64,000 bases of DNA from Neisseria sp. (GCA_030528455.1 JAUMYW010000001.1:89589-153588), one strand, 5' to 3'. Shown: positions 38,752 through 49,329, counted from the stretch's first letter. Numbers and translations: made by a program. Notes: a model not told the origin generated them from the letters alone.

Positions 38752-40545
38752 TTATTTGTCGCCCACCTGCAAAATAGCCAAGAACGCGCTCTGAGGAATT
38801 TCCACATTGCCCACCTGCTTCATGCGGCGTTTGCCGGCTTTTTGTTTTTCCAGCAGTTTTTTCTTGCGCGTAATATCGCCGCCATAACACTTGGCCAACA
38901 CGTTTTTACGCAGGGCTTTGACGTTCTCCCGCGCGATAATCTGGCTGCCAATGGAAGCCTGAACCGCAATGTCGAACATTTGACGCGGAATCAGTTCGCG
39001 CATTTTGGCCGCCAGTTCGCGCCCTCGGTGCACCGAGTTCTGGCGGTGGACAATCAGGCTCAAAGCATCGACTTTTTCGCCGTTTACCATAATATCCAAT
39101 TTAATCAAATCAGACGGCTGGAATTCCTTGAACTGGTAATCCAGAGAAGCATAACCGCGCGAAGTGGATTTCAATTTGTCGAAGAAATCCATCACCACTT
39201 CGTTCATCGGCAAATCGTAAGTCAGCATCACCTGACGGCCGAGATACTGCATATTCACCTGAACACCGCGTTTTTGGTTGCACAAGGTCATCACATTGCC
39301 AACATAATCCTGCGGCACGAGAATGGTTGCCGTGATAATCGGTTCCAAAATCGTTTCGATACTGCCGACATCGGGCAGCTTGGACGGATTTTCGACTTCG
39401 ATTTTTTCTCCGTTTTTCATTACGACTTCGTAAACCACGGTCGGTGCCGTGGTAATCAAATCCATATCGAATTCGCGCTCCAAACGCTCCTGCACGATTT
39501 CCAAATGCAGCAGCCCCAAAAAGCCGCAGCGGAAGCCGAAGCCCAAAGCCTGCGACACTTCCGGCTCGAATTTCAGCGAAGCATCGTTTAACTGCAATTT
39601 TTCCAAAGCATCGCGCAAGGCTTCGTAATCGTGGCTTTCTACGGGATAAAGTCCCGCAAACACTTGGCTTTGCACTTCTTTGAAACCCGGCAGCGGTTCG
39701 GCGGCGGGTTCTTGAACCAGAGTAATCGTATCGCCGACTTTGGCCTGTCCCAATTCTTTGACACCGGTAATCAGAAAGCCCACTTCGCCGGCGGAAAGCT
39801 GCGGTTTTTGCACCGATTTCGGTGTAAAAACGCCGAGCTGCTCTACCTGCGATTCGGCTTTGGTACTCATAAAGCGGACTTTGTCTTTCAGTTTCAACGT
39901 GCCGTTTTTCACCCGAATCAGCATCACCACGCCGACATAATTGTCAAACCACGAATCGATAATCATCGCCTGCAAAGGTGCAGCAAAATCGCCTTGCGGT
40001 GCCGGCACTTTGGCAACGATTTCTTCCAATACGTCTTCCACGCCCAAGCCGCTTTTGGCCGAACAGGTAACCGCGCCGACGGCATCAATGCCGATAATGT
40101 CTTCGATTTCTTGGGAAACGCGGTCGGGATCGGCTGCGGGCAAGTCGATTTTGTTCAAAACGGGGACGACTTCCACGCCCAAATCAATCGCGGTATAGCA
40201 GTTGGCAACAGTTTGCGCTTCCACACCCTGTGATGCGTCCACCACCAGCAGCGCGCCTTCGCAGGCAGACAAGGAACGGGAAACTTCGTAGGAAAAATCG
40301 ACGTGTCCGGGAGTATCGATCAGATTTAATTGGTAAACCTCGCCGTTTCGCGCTTTGTAGTTCAGGGCGGCGGTTTGGGCTTTGATGGTAATACCGCGCT
40401 CTTTTTCGATGTCCATCGAATCCAAAACCTGCGAACTCATTTCTCGGTTGTCCAAGCCGCCGCAGTATTGGATAAAGCGGTCGGCCAACGTGGATTTGCC
40501 GTGGTCGATGTGGGCGATAATGGAGAAATTGCGTATGTTTTTCAT
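38752..40545 (-). CDS. lepA: Elongation factor 4 (LepA)
   Basis: Ribosome-associated GTPase. 597 residues. G-motifs AHIDHGKST (G1), DTPGHVDF (G3) and NKID (G4) are clear; the LepA-specific C-terminal domain ends in [19 protein letters not shown]. The start is the ATG at 40545 ([16 protein letters not shown]). No DUS inside, although GC content is high. A DUS-pair hairpin separates it from the upstream glutaredoxin-like gene. Confidence 0.97.
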   Translation of the reverse strand: MKNIRNFSIIAHIDHGKSTLADRFIQYCGGLDNREMSSQVLDSMDIEKERGITIKAQTAALNYKARNGEVYQLNLIDTPGHVDFSYEVSRSLSACEGALLVVDASQGVEAQTVANCYTAIDLGVEVVPVLNKIDLPAADPDRVSQEIEDIIGIDAVGAVTCSAKSGLGVEDVLEEIVAKVPAPQGDFAAPLQAMIIDSWFDNYVGVVMLIRVKNGTLKLKDKVRFMSTKAESQVEQLGVFTPKSVQKPQLSAGEVGFLITGVKELGQAKVGDTITLVQEPAAEPLPGFKEVQSQVFAGLYPVESHDYEALRDALEKLQLNDASLKFEPEVSQALGFGFRCGFLGLLHLEIVQERLEREFDMDLITTAPTVVYEVVMKNGEKIEVENPSKLPDVGSIETILEPIITATILVPQDYVGNVMTLCNQKRGVQVNMQYLGRQVMLTYDLPMNEVVMDFFDKLKSTSRGYASLDYQFKEFQPSDLIKLDIMVNGEKVDALSLIVHRQNSVHRGRELAAKMRELIPRQMFDIAVQASIGSQIIARENVKALRKNVLAKCYGGDITRKKKLLEKQKAGKRRMKQVGNVEIPQSAFLAILQVGDK

Positions 40546-40563
40546 GGCTTGTCGTGTTGTGAT

Positions 40564-40601
40564 GCCGTCTGCAGAGTACCGCTGGACGCTGTGCAGACGG
40601 C
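40564..40601 (-). terminator. DUS-pair stem-loop upstream of lepA
   Basis: Inverted CA-type DUS (40564-40573, 40592-40601) with an 18-nt loop between lepA and the gene upstream of it. Confidence 0.5.
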
Positions 40602-40659
40602 CTGAATATTCAGAAAGATAAAAATAACCGCGTATTCTAGCCGAAAAGCCGGCAGCGGG

Positions 40660-40926
40660 CTATGCTTCTTCGGCGCAAAGCACGTCCAAACAAGCGCGTG
40701 TGCGTGCCTCGTCCAAATACCAATGACAGATGATTTCGTCCCGATGCAGCAAAACCGGCACCAGCTCGTTATATGCCGCTTCCAAAGCCTCGTCCTCATC
40801 GACATCGATAATTTCCAACTCAAAACCGTATGCCGTTTGCAAAGGCTGCAAATCCTCACGCATTTTGCGGCACAAGCTGCAATATTCCCGAAACATCAGT
40901 TTCAGTTTGATTTTTTCCTTCCGCAC
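40660..40926 (-). CDS. Small glutaredoxin-like (DUF836-type) thiol protein
   Basis: 88 residues with a thioredoxin-like opening strand IKLKLMFREYC and a CSLC active site (C16, C19), followed by LVPVLLH, where the cis-Pro loop belongs. I use GTG at 40926 as start: GAGGAAAAGGA stands just before it, and the later ATG (11 codons in) would cut away the first beta strand. It lies upstream of lepA on the same strand. Redox partner unknown. Confidence 0.75.
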   Translation of the reverse strand: MRKEKIKLKLMFREYCSLCRKMREDLQPLQTAYGFELEIIDVDEDEALEAAYNELVPVLLHRDEIICHWYLDEARTRACLDVLCAEEA

Positions 40927-41038
40927 TTCCTTTTCCTCCGATATTGCCCAAAACACTCGAAACGGCGGAATTATAGGCCGTCTGCAAGATGTTGTATAAT
41001 ACCGTTTTGTTTTACGTCCGTACGAACGGAGCCCCCAA

Positions 41039-42169
41039 ATGCTCAAAATCTCCACACAATTCGATGCCGGTTCGGTCATCGTAAATGACCTTTCCGATTC
41101 TCAAAACATCCGTTTGGCACTGCGTCCCGACAATGCTGCCGATTTTACCCAATGGTTTTACTTCCGCCTGCAAGGTGCGGCTTACACGCCTTGCGTCATG
41201 CACTTTGAAAACGCCGCAGGCGCGGCCTATCCCGAAGGTTGGGAAGACTATCAGGCCTGCGCCTCCTACGACCGGCAAAACTGGTTCCGTGTGCCGACCC
41301 GCTATGAAAACGGCGTGCTGACCATCGAACACACACCTCTGGCCAACAGCGTGTATTACTCCTACTTCGAGCCTTATTCCGGCGAGCAGCACCTGAACCT
41401 GCTGGGCGATGCTCAGGGCAGCGGCCTTTGCCAGATTGACGATTTGGGCAGCACCGTCCAAGGCCGCGACATCAATCTGCTGACCATCGGCAACCAAGCC
41501 GAAAGCGATGCCAAAATCTGGGTTACCGCCCGCCAGCATCCGGGCGAAACGATGGCGGAATGGTTTGTCGAAGGTCTGCTGGCACGCCTGCTCGACCCGC
41601 AAGACCCGACAGCCCGCGCCCTGCTCGACAGCGCAACATTCTATATCGTTCCGAATATGAACCCCGACGGTTCCGCCCTCGGCAATCTACGCACCAACGC
41701 CGCCGGTGCCAACCTCAATCGGGAATGGCTCAATCCGAGCATTGAAACCAGTCCCGAAGTATATTTCGTGCGCGAAAAAATGCTGGAAACCGGCGTGGAC
41801 TTTTTCCTCGATGTACACGGTGACGAAACCATTCCCTATATTTTCGTTGCCGGAACCGAAGGCGTGCCGAATTTCAACGAAAAAACCGCTGCACTGCAGA
41901 CGGCATTCAAAAACGCCTTTGCCGCCGCCAGCCCCGATTTCCAAGACGAGCACGGCTATCCCGTTGCCGCCGCAGGCGAAGCCGATTTGAGCTGGGCGAC
42001 CGCATGGGTCGGCAACCAATTCAGTTGTTTGGCCTACACGCTGGAAATGCCGTTTAAAGACAACCATAACCTGCCCGACGACGATTTCGGCTGGAACGGC
42101 CAACGCTCTTTGCGTTTGGGCGAAGCCGTACTCTCGGCAATTTTGGCTGTACTGCCGACATTGCGCTGA
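41039..42169 (+). CDS. M14 zinc carboxypeptidase, cytosolic-carboxypeptidase-like
   Basis: 376 residues, no signal peptide. An N-terminal beta-domain (about 1-125: FDAGSVIV, FYFRLQG, HFENAAG) precedes the M14 catalytic domain, the layout of the cytosolic carboxypeptidase (Nna1/CCP) branch. Zinc ligands H167 and E170 in RQHPGET and H260 in FLDVHGDE, the carboxylate-binding NLNRE (225-229) and the catalytic E336 in LEMPFKD are all present, so it should be active. Eukaryotic relatives remove glutamates from tubulin; the bacterial substrate is not known. GGAGC lies before ATG 41039. Confidence 0.88.
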   Translation: MLKISTQFDAGSVIVNDLSDSQNIRLALRPDNAADFTQWFYFRLQGAAYTPCVMHFENAAGAAYPEGWEDYQACASYDRQNWFRVPTRYENGVLTIEHTPLANSVYYSYFEPYSGEQHLNLLGDAQGSGLCQIDDLGSTVQGRDINLLTIGNQAESDAKIWVTARQHPGETMAEWFVEGLLARLLDPQDPTARALLDSATFYIVPNMNPDGSALGNLRTNAAGANLNREWLNPSIETSPEVYFVREKMLETGVDFFLDVHGDETIPYIFVAGTEGVPNFNEKTAALQTAFKNAFAAASPDFQDEHGYPVAAAGEADLSWATAWVGNQFSCLAYTLEMPFKDNHNLPDDDFGWNGQRSLRLGEAVLSAILAVLPTLR

Positions 42170-42391
42170 AACGCAAAAGCCGTCCTGAAAAACAGTCGCA
42201 CACCGACAGAATGCGCAGAATACGTTTTTCAGACGGCCTGAAAAACTTTGTCTACAATTTTACAAAAATTTCGGATATTTTCCACAAAACGCCGGTTTGA
42301 GTGTATTATTCCGAAGATTTTTATTGCGACCGCAGAAAACAGGATTTCTGCCGTCTGCAACCCAAACAACCGCAACTTTTAGGAGCATTCC

Positions 42392-43810
42392 ATGTCTATC
42401 AAAAAAGTGTTGCAGATGATTGAGGACAACGATGTCCGCTATGTCGATTTGCGCTTTACCGACACCAAAGGCAAACAGCACCACTTCACCATTCCCGCCC
42501 GCATCGTTTTGGACGATCCGGAAGACTGGTTTGAAAACGGCCAGGCTTTTGACGGCTCGTCCATCGGCGGCTGGAAAGGCGTGCAGGCTTCCGATATGCA
42601 GTTGCGTCCCGATCCCGAAACCGCCTATATCGACCCGTTTTTCGATGATGCAACCCTGGTGCTGACCTGCGATGTCATCGACCCCGCCAACGGCCAAGGC
42701 TACGACCGCGACCCGCGTTCCATCGCCCGCCGCGCCGAAGCCTATCTGAAATCTTCCGGTATCGGCGACACCGCGTTTTTCGGTCCCGAGCCGGAATTTT
42801 TCGTATTCGACGGCGTTGCATTTGAAACCCATATGCACACCGCACGCTTTGAAATCACTTCCGAAAGCGGCGCGTGGAGCAGCGGCAAATATCTGGACGG
42901 CCAGAATACCGGCCACCGTTCCGTAGTCAAAGGCGGTTACGCACCCGTTGCGCCGGTAGATGCCGGACAGGATTTGCGCTCGGCTATGGTAAACGTGTTG
43001 GAAGAAATCGGCGTGCCTGTGGAAGTGCACCACGCCGAAGTCGGCACGGGCAGCCAGATGGAAATCGGTACGAAATTCAATACATTATTAAAACGTGCCG
43101 ACCAGACCCAAGACATGAAATATGTGATTTGGAATGTGGCGCACAATTTCGGCAAAACCGCCACCTTTATGCCCAAACCCCTGATGGGCGACAACGGCAG
43201 CGGCATGCACGTCCACCAATCCATCTGGAAAGACGGTCAGAATCTGTTTGCCGGCGACGGCTATGCGGGTTTGAGCGATACCGCGCTTTACTATATCGGC
43301 GGCATCATCAAGCACGCCAAAGCTCTGAACGCCATCTGCAATCCTTCTACCAACTCATACAAACGTTTGGTACCGCATTTCGAAGCACCTGTAAAACTGG
43401 CCTATTCGGCGAAAAACCGTTCGGCTTCCATCCGTATTCCGTCTGTCAACAGCAGCAAAGCGCGCCGTATCGAAGCCCGCTTCCCAGATCCGACCGCCAA
43501 CCCCTATCTCTGCTTTGCAGCCTTGCTGATGGCAGGCTTGGACGGCATCCAAAACAAAATCCATCCAGGCGATCCGGCAACGAAAAATCTCTACGATTTG
43601 CCGCCGGAAGAAGATGCGCTGGTACCGACCGTATGTGCTTCCTTAGATGAAGCCCTGGAAGCCTTGAAAGCCGATCATGAATTTCTGACACGGGGCGGCG
43701 TATTCAGCAAAGACTGGATTGACAGTTATATCGCATTCAAAGAAGAAGATGTCCGCCGCATGCAGATGGCACCGCATCCTTTGGAATTTGAAATGTATTA
43801 TTCTCTCTGA
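42392..43810 (+). CDS. glnA: Glutamine synthetase type I
   Basis: ATP-dependent synthesis of glutamine from glutamate and ammonia. 472 residues. [38 protein letters not shown] and [23 protein letters not shown]-type blocks are conserved (quoted in part). The adenylylation tyrosine is Y401 in NLYDLPPEE, so GlnE-type control is expected; its gene is not in this window. TTAGGAGC gives a strong ribosome site. CA-type DUS flank the gene on both sides (42350, 43812). Confidence 0.96.
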   Translation: MSIKKVLQMIEDNDVRYVDLRFTDTKGKQHHFTIPARIVLDDPEDWFENGQAFDGSSIGGWKGVQASDMQLRPDPETAYIDPFFDDATLVLTCDVIDPANGQGYDRDPRSIARRAEAYLKSSGIGDTAFFGPEPEFFVFDGVAFETHMHTARFEITSESGAWSSGKYLDGQNTGHRSVVKGGYAPVAPVDAGQDLRSAMVNVLEEIGVPVEVHHAEVGTGSQMEIGTKFNTLLKRADQTQDMKYVIWNVAHNFGKTATFMPKPLMGDNGSGMHVHQSIWKDGQNLFAGDGYAGLSDTALYYIGGIIKHAKALNAICNPSTNSYKRLVPHFEAPVKLAYSAKNRSASIRIPSVNSSKARRIEARFPDPTANPYLCFAALLMAGLDGIQNKIHPGDPATKNLYDLPPEEDALVPTVCASLDEALEALKADHEFLTRGGVFSKDWIDSYIAFKEEDVRRMQMAPHPLEFEMYYSL

Positions 43811-43972
43811 TGCCGTCTGCAAACCGACGGCAAGCAAACCGGAAATTTCTTCCAAATTACTATACAGGCAGTCGTAACTTCACGGCTGCCTGTCTTGCTT
43901 TATACCCGGAAAATTCATCGACTTTATAAAATTTATACATATAAATCATAGTTATATGACTTATAAATATCT

Positions 43973-44001
43973 TTGACTTTTATCCGGACGCTCCTTTAAA
44001 C
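43973..44001 (+). promoter_or_regulatory. Likely gltS promoter in the 301-bp gap after glnA
   Basis: TTGACT (43973-43978), 17 bp, TTTAAA (43996-44001). The gap 43811-44111 otherwise holds an imperfect DUS stem right after glnA and an AT-rich stretch; no gene is seen there. Confidence 0.45.
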
Positions 44002-44111
44002 TCCGCAATCCGCCGTTTGGAGAAGCTGGAAACATCATCAGAAATACTGATTTCCAATGTTCGTTCCCGGCTGAAAACGGCACTAACCTCAAATCAGAAT
44101 AAGGAAAAATT

Positions 44112-45341
44112 ATGGATATGGAATGGGTATTCAACGGGTATTACACCCTGATTGCTGCAACCGTTGTTTTGCTGATCGGCAAACTGTTAGTCGCAAAAAT
44201 CAAAATTCTGCAAAACTTCAATATCCCCGAACCGGTAGCAGGAGGTCTGGTTGCTGCGATCGTACTGTACATTCTGCATGCGGTTTACGGAGTCAGTTTC
44301 AAGTTTGAAAAATCCCTGCAAGATGCGTTTATGCTGATTTTCTTTGCATCCATCGGCCTGAGTGCAGACTTTTCACGCTTGAAAGCAGGAGGTTTTCCGC
44401 TGATTCTGTTTACCGGCATCGTCGGCTTTTTTATTGTGATTCAAAACCTTGTCGGCGTCGGTTTGGCAACGGCTCTCGGCCTGGATCCTCTTGTCGGTCT
44501 GATGACGGGATCGGTTACCCTGACCGGCGGCCACGGTACGGCGGGCGCATGGGGACCGGTGTTTGAAAAAGAACACGGCTTAATCGGAGCAACCGGTTTG
44601 GGTATGGCCGCCGCTACTTACGGCTTGGTAGCCGGCGGTCTGATCGGCGGACCGGTTGCCCGCCGCCTGTTGGACAAAATGGGGCGCAAACCTGCCGCCC
44701 CGACCTTTGCTGATACCCGTGACAGCGGCAATGACTCTGCCAGCGACGTATTCGAGCATTACCATAAAACCCGTTTGATTACTGCCGAATCTGCAGTGGA
44801 AACATTGGCTATGTTTGCCGCCTGTCTGGCGTTTGCCGAAATCATGGACGGCATTGACAAAGAATATCTGTTTGATCTGCCCAAATTCGTTTGGGCATTG
44901 CTGTCCGGCGCAATCTTGCGCAATATTCTGACGGCCGTATTCAAAGTCAATATGTTCGACCGTGCCGTCGATGTCTTCGGCAATGCCTCCCTGTCACTGT
45001 TTCTGGCTATGGCACTGTTAAATCTGAAGCTGTGGCAGCTTAGCGGTCTGGCCGGTCCGATTACCGTTATCCTCTTGGCACAGACCGTTGTCATGGCACT
45101 ATATGCAAGCTTTATCACCTACAAACTGATGGGCAGCAATTATGATGCCGCCGTTCTGGCCGCCGGCCATTGCGGCTTCGGCATGGGGGCGACACCGACC
45201 GCCGTCGCCAATATGCAGTCGGTTACCGAACGCTTCGGCCCGTCGCATAAAGCATTCCTGATTGTACCGATGGTCGGTGCCTTCTTTGTCGACATTGTCA
45301 ATCTGACTATTCTGACCAGTTTCGTTAAATTCTTAAACTGA
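44112..45341 (+). CDS. gltS: Sodium/glutamate symporter
   Basis: Inner-membrane Na+-coupled glutamate carrier. 409 residues with about ten to twelve membrane segments in two inverted halves; the two conserved re-entrant regions read GSVTLTGGHGTAGAWG and AAGHCGFGMGATPTAVANM, diagnostic for GltS. AAGGA lies before ATG 44112 (an ATG two codons later is possible). Standing after glnA it fits glutamate supply for glutamine synthesis, but each gene seems to have its own promoter. Confidence 0.95.
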   Translation: MDMEWVFNGYYTLIAATVVLLIGKLLVAKIKILQNFNIPEPVAGGLVAAIVLYILHAVYGVSFKFEKSLQDAFMLIFFASIGLSADFSRLKAGGFPLILFTGIVGFFIVIQNLVGVGLATALGLDPLVGLMTGSVTLTGGHGTAGAWGPVFEKEHGLIGATGLGMAAATYGLVAGGLIGGPVARRLLDKMGRKPAAPTFADTRDSGNDSASDVFEHYHKTRLITAESAVETLAMFAACLAFAEIMDGIDKEYLFDLPKFVWALLSGAILRNILTAVFKVNMFDRAVDVFGNASLSLFLAMALLNLKLWQLSGLAGPITVILLAQTVVMALYASFITYKLMGSNYDAAVLAAGHCGFGMGATPTAVANMQSVTERFGPSHKAFLIVPMVGAFFVDIVNLTILTSFVKFLN

Positions 45342-45357
45342 TGAAATTCGTTTCATC

Positions 45358-45391
45358 ACAGCCTGCAAGCCTTGCGTTTGCAGGCTGTTTT
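45358..45391 (+). terminator. Terminator after gltS
   Basis: 11-bp stem ACAGCCTGCAA (45358-45368) with complement (45378-45388), 9-nt loop, TTTT tail. A second small hairpin GATGAAA-TTCG-TTTCATC overlaps the gltS stop. Confidence 0.7.
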
Positions 45392-45432
45392 GTTATGATG
45401 AATACCGTTTGTACAGATTCAGACCAACCGCC

Positions 45433-46443
45433 ATGTCCATCAAACATCTATTATTTCTTCCAAGTTTCTGCGCCCTGCTGACAGCGTGCCAGCCCGATGT
45501 TCCGCAATACGGCGACACTCCGTCCTGCACCGACTCCCGTATTCCTGAAACCGTGAAAAGCGGTTTGCAGCAATATCTTGCAGAACAGGCGCAAGCATTT
45601 GCCGCACAAGACAGCCGCGGATTTGTCGATGCCGACCGTGTTGCTGCCGCTGCAGACGGCATCAATATTATTTTGAACGGTGCATCTCAGGAAGAAACCC
45701 GACAGGAAGCCATTTGTCGGGGACATATCAGCATCAGTCTGCCGGAAAACGTCCTCGATACCGTCAACACCAATGCGCCCTTGCTTTACGGCGAGCGCAC
45801 ACTCAATCAAATCATCAGGCAGCAGACCGCCGGAACCGGTTTGAACTACAACGGCAACGGAGTATTCGACCAAACCCTCAGCTACACCCTCCAAACAGAT
45901 GCAGACGGCAACTTAATGCTTCTCTACCGCGATGAAGACCCGAGCACCGTCTACAATGCCCTGCTGACAGCTCTTTTGCCCTACGGAATCAAAGATATAT
46001 TAATCATTAACGGCCAACCGCTTACCCGCGAACAAGCCTTGCAGGCACATTCCAATCAGGCAGTAGAAACAGTCAAAACAATCGAAGAGATAAAAGAAGA
46101 AGAAGCCTCCACAGAATTTGCTTCTCCTGACGAACCTGAAATCCTGTCTCCCGAAACCAAAGAAACCGAAATACCGTTTTCAGCCGAAGACCTTGCCTAT
46201 GCCCGCCAAAACCACCTCGATGCAGAAAACGAAATCGAAGCCCAATGGCAGCAAATCGACTCCGAGATACGGCAGGAGCTGGCAGAAGAACAGGCCGACT
46301 GGAACAGACGCAAAAACCGGGACTGCAGTCAGGCTGCAGCACCTTCCAAAGACAGCAAGCAGGCCGAATACCGCCGCCTGCAATGCGATGCACGCATGAC
46401 CCGCGAACGTATCCAATATTTGAAAGGCTACCATCTGCCATAA
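45433..46443 (+). CDS. Lipoprotein with LprI-like C-terminal region
   Basis: 336 residues. The lipoprotein signal ends LLTAC (Cys19). The middle (about 35-210) is an unnamed domain; a Glu-rich linker follows (about 215-260); the last 80 residues (QQIDSEIRQELAEEQADWNRR ... CDARMTRERIQYLKGY) resemble the Cys-containing lysozyme-inhibitor LprI/DUF1311 region, including paired cysteines. A role against lysozyme or in cell-envelope binding is inference. Ribosome site before 45433 is weak. Two CA-type DUS lie inside (45651, 45900). Confidence 0.7.
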   Translation: MSIKHLLFLPSFCALLTACQPDVPQYGDTPSCTDSRIPETVKSGLQQYLAEQAQAFAAQDSRGFVDADRVAAAADGINIILNGASQEETRQEAICRGHISISLPENVLDTVNTNAPLLYGERTLNQIIRQQTAGTGLNYNGNGVFDQTLSYTLQTDADGNLMLLYRDEDPSTVYNALLTALLPYGIKDILIINGQPLTREQALQAHSNQAVETVKTIEEIKEEEASTEFASPDEPEILSPETKETEIPFSAEDLAYARQNHLDAENEIEAQWQQIDSEIRQELAEEQADWNRRKNRDCSQAAAPSKDSKQAEYRRLQCDARMTRERIQYLKGYHLP

Positions 46444-46479
46444 TCCGGCCGTCCTGCAACCCCATCAAAAGGATAAAAC

Positions 46480-46956
46480 ATGAACATATCCGTTGTCTTC
46501 GGCACAAGTTGCGCCATCGCATTGGCCGCCTGCACCCTGTCGGCACCGAAGCCTGCCGAAATCCGGCGGTATGAACCGGCGGCAAACATCCCGCAGACCT
46601 ACAAATCTGCCGGTTTGAAACGTATCTGGACATTGGAAGAATGGCCGGGGTTCACCCCAGATGCACTCCGAACAACCAAAGCCGAAATCAATTTGACCGC
46701 CTTGCCCCATGTTTCTGCCTATATGGGCTGCAACCGCATGATGTTCTCGGCAGACACCTCGCCACACCAATCGGAGCAAGGCAGTATCTCTATCGGCCCT
46801 GTTGCCGCCACCCGTATGCTCTGTCAGGGCAATATGGACTTGGAAATGAGTTTTGCCGCCCGTATCGGTAGTTTCACACACTACCGCCTCAATGGCAGCA
46901 GGCTGGTTTTAGAAAACGAAGACGGTAAAAAAGCCGTCTTTATCGCCCGTGATTAG
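46480..46956 (+). CDS. META-domain (HslJ-like) lipoprotein
   Basis: 158 residues. The signal ends LAAC (Cys18), so it is lipidated. The rest resembles the META/HslJ domain: YMGCNRMMFSAD, then ISIGPVAATRMLCQG and the closing LNGSRLVLENEDGKKAVF strands. HslJ-type proteins are linked to heat and novobiocin stress in E. coli. AAAGGA precedes the ATG. It follows the LprI-like lipoprotein by 36 bp, so the two envelope proteins are probably co-transcribed. Confidence 0.82.
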   Translation: MNISVVFGTSCAIALAACTLSAPKPAEIRRYEPAANIPQTYKSAGLKRIWTLEEWPGFTPDALRTTKAEINLTALPHVSAYMGCNRMMFSADTSPHQSEQGSISIGPVAATRMLCQGNMDLEMSFAARIGSFTHYRLNGSRLVLENEDGKKAVFIARD

Positions 46957-46982
46957 AACAGATAGCCACTCTCGGCTATAAT
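46953..46982 (+). promoter_or_regulatory. Promoter for the RsmB-like gene
   Basis: TTAGAA (46953-46958), 18 bp, TATAAT (46977-46982), about 33 bp before the start at 47016. The -35 overlaps the previous stop codon. Confidence 0.5.
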
Positions 46983-47015
46983 GCAGCCCGACATTCTTTG
47001 CGATATTGCCACAAT

Positions 47016-48275
47016 ATGAATCCGATCCGACTCGACCATACCGCCCGCCTGCTGGCGGAAATGCTGACTTTCAAACAACCGGCCGATGCCGTAATGTCGG
47101 CTTACTTCCGCCGTGAAAAAAAATTAGGCCGTCAAGACCGGCACGAAATCGCCGAAACGGCTTTCGCCGCCGTGCGTCATTACCAGAAAATTGCCACCGT
47201 ATTGCGCCGTCCGCATGCACAAGCACGCAAAGCCGCCCTGGCTGCCTTAGTCTTGGGACGCGGCTTCAATATCAGCCGTCTTGCCGGAATGGCAGATGAA
47301 GAAGAAACCGCCTTCTTGGCCAACTTGAAAGCGCGTAAAAGTCTATTTGCAGACGGCATCGAAACAGCCGCCGAACTGCCCGAATGGCTGTGCGGCCTGC
47401 TACGCACACATTGGTGCGACGAAGACATCTTGGCATTCGGCCGCAGCGTGGCGCAAAGCGCACCGCTGGATTTGCGCGTCAATACGCTCAAAGGCAGACG
47501 CGATAAAGTTCTGGCAGAGCTGCAGACGGCATGGAAGGCCGAAGCCGCCCCGTTTTCCCCTTGGTGCATCCGTCTGCACGACAAACCGGCACTGAACAAG
47601 CATCCGCTGTTTTTAGACGGCACCCTGGAAGTGCAGGACGAAGGCAGCCAGCTCCTCGCTCTGCTGCTGGGTGCGAAACGCGGCGAAATCGTTGTGGACT
47701 TTTGTGCCGGAGCGGGAGGAAAAACCTTGGCAATCGGCGCGCAAATGGCCAACAAAGGCCGCATTTATGCCTTCGATATTGCCGAAAAACGCCTGGCAAA
47801 TCTGAAACCGCGCATGGTTCGGGCAGGTCTGACCAATATCCACCCCGAACGCATCGCCAACGAACACGACAAACGTATCAGCCGTCTGCACGGCAAAGCC
47901 GACCGGGTTTTGGTCGATGCCCCCTGCTCGGGTCTCGGCACACTGCGGCGCAATCCCGACTTGAAATACCGCCAGTCGCCCGAAAGCATCGCAAAACTCT
48001 TGGAACAACAGCACAGCATTCTGACAGCCGCCGCCCAAACCGTCGGACCGCAGGGTCGCCTGGTTTATGCGACATGCAGCATTCTGCCGGAAGAAAACGA
48101 GATGCAGGTCGAACGCTTCCTTGCCGGACACCCTGATTTCGAGCTACTCGACAGCTCCGAATTGCTGACCGCCGCCAAAATACCGTTGGACACCGGAAAA
48201 TATCTGCGTTTGGGCACAGCCGAACATCATACCGACGGCTTTTTCGCCGCCGTCATGCAGCGCAAAGCAGTTTGA
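47016..48275 (+). CDS. RsmB/NOP-family RNA m5C methyltransferase
   Basis: SAM-dependent cytosine-5 RNA methyltransferase. 419 residues. An N-terminal NusB-like helical region (about 1-130) is followed by the methyltransferase core: SAM loop DFCAGAGGKTL, catalytic motif IV with VDAPCSGLGTLRRNPD, and motif VI YATCS carrying the second cysteine. This is the RsmB/NOP architecture, but similarity to RsmB itself (16S C967) is not certain, so I leave the symbol blank. Three CA-type DUS are in the coding sequence (47348, 47521, 47881). Confidence 0.88.
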   Translation: MNPIRLDHTARLLAEMLTFKQPADAVMSAYFRREKKLGRQDRHEIAETAFAAVRHYQKIATVLRRPHAQARKAALAALVLGRGFNISRLAGMADEEETAFLANLKARKSLFADGIETAAELPEWLCGLLRTHWCDEDILAFGRSVAQSAPLDLRVNTLKGRRDKVLAELQTAWKAEAAPFSPWCIRLHDKPALNKHPLFLDGTLEVQDEGSQLLALLLGAKRGEIVVDFCAGAGGKTLAIGAQMANKGRIYAFDIAEKRLANLKPRMVRAGLTNIHPERIANEHDKRISRLHGKADRVLVDAPCSGLGTLRRNPDLKYRQSPESIAKLLEQQHSILTAAAQTVGPQGRLVYATCSILPEENEMQVERFLAGHPDFELLDSSELLTAAKIPLDTGKYLRLGTAEHHTDGFFAAVMQRKAV

Positions 48276-48389
48276 CCCGTCAGCCGTCTGCAGCTCCACA
48301 CGCTGCCGGCGGCCATTTAAAACAATATGCGCCGAACACCGAGCCGGTTTGCAACCCTCCTTCGGACCAACCCCGCAACAGGAGTCCCC

Positions 48390-49286
48390 ATGTCCCTGCA
48401 ACGACTGTACGGCCTGCTGGTTTTTATCATTCCGCCACTTTTATGGACAGGTAACGTTATCATCGCCCGTGTCGTACGAGACGACATTGCACCGCTGACG
48501 CTGTCATCCGCCCGCTGGCTAATTTCGCTTGTGCTGCTCCTGCCTTTCGCCCTGCCGCATTTCCGTTCCCAATTTCCCTTATACCGCCGCCACAAAGCAT
48601 TGCTGTTCGGCACCTCTCTGACAGGCATCGCCGCCTTCAACACACTGGTTTACACAGGCCTGCACCACACCGGCAGCACCAACGCACTGCTGCTCAATTC
48701 CTGCATTCCGGTGCTGATTATGCTCTTGGGCGCACTGTTTTACCGCGAACCGCTGAACCGTCGGCAAGGTGCGGGGCTGCTGCTGTCGCTGGCGGGCGTG
48801 GCGGCGATTGTGTTGCAGGGCAGCTGGCAGCGTTTGGCCGCTTTGCAGGTCAATCAGGGCGATTTGTGGATTTTGGCGGCGGTGCTGTGCTGGGCGTTTT
48901 ACACAATTTGGATGCGCCGCATACCGCCCGAAATCAACCGCACCGCACTGACCGCCCTGCAAATCAGCATCGGCCTGTTTCTGTTAACTCCTTTTACCCT
49001 ATGGGAATGGACAACCATGCCGTCTGCACCTCTTGTTTTCAATCAGAATGCCCTGCTCGCCTTGGTCTACATCGGTATTTTTCCGTCTGTTGCCGCTTAT
49101 TTGTGCTACAACGCCGCAATTGCCCGTTTCGGTGCCGTACGTGCCGGACTGAGCATCCACCTGATGCCCGTTTTCGGCTCCATACTGGCAGTAACGCTGC
49201 TGGGCGAAACCTTCCATCTCTACCATCTGGCAGGCATCAGCGCGATTTTCACCGGCATTTTCCTATGTAGCAAAAAGACGCTTTGA
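48390..49286 (+). CDS. EamA/DMT-family inner-membrane transporter
   Basis: 298 residues with about ten membrane segments in two EamA repeats; [20 protein letters not shown] at the N-terminus and [20 protein letters not shown] in helices 3-4 are typical. Substrate unknown (family members export metabolites or amino acids). CAGGAG lies before ATG 48390; the frame is open to 48327 but without signals. CA-type DUS at 49019. Confidence 0.85.
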   Translation: MSLQRLYGLLVFIIPPLLWTGNVIIARVVRDDIAPLTLSSARWLISLVLLLPFALPHFRSQFPLYRRHKALLFGTSLTGIAAFNTLVYTGLHHTGSTNALLLNSCIPVLIMLLGALFYREPLNRRQGAGLLLSLAGVAAIVLQGSWQRLAALQVNQGDLWILAAVLCWAFYTIWMRRIPPEINRTALTALQISIGLFLLTPFTLWEWTTMPSAPLVFNQNALLALVYIGIFPSVAAYLCYNAAIARFGAVRAGLSIHLMPVFGSILAVTLLGETFHLYHLAGISAIFTGIFLCSKKTL

Positions 49287-49300
49287 ACAATGCAAAGACC

Positions 49301-49329
49301 TTAATAAACGGCAGCAAAACGCGTATAAT
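49301..49329 (+). promoter_or_regulatory. Promoter for grxD
   Basis: TTAATA (49301-49306), 17 bp, TATAAT (49324-49329), 37 bp before the start codon. Confidence 0.5.

Noticed and set aside
38590-39591. 333-codon open frame on the plus strand
   Set aside because: It is antisense to lepA; the LepA frame has full GTPase motifs, so this is a shadow.
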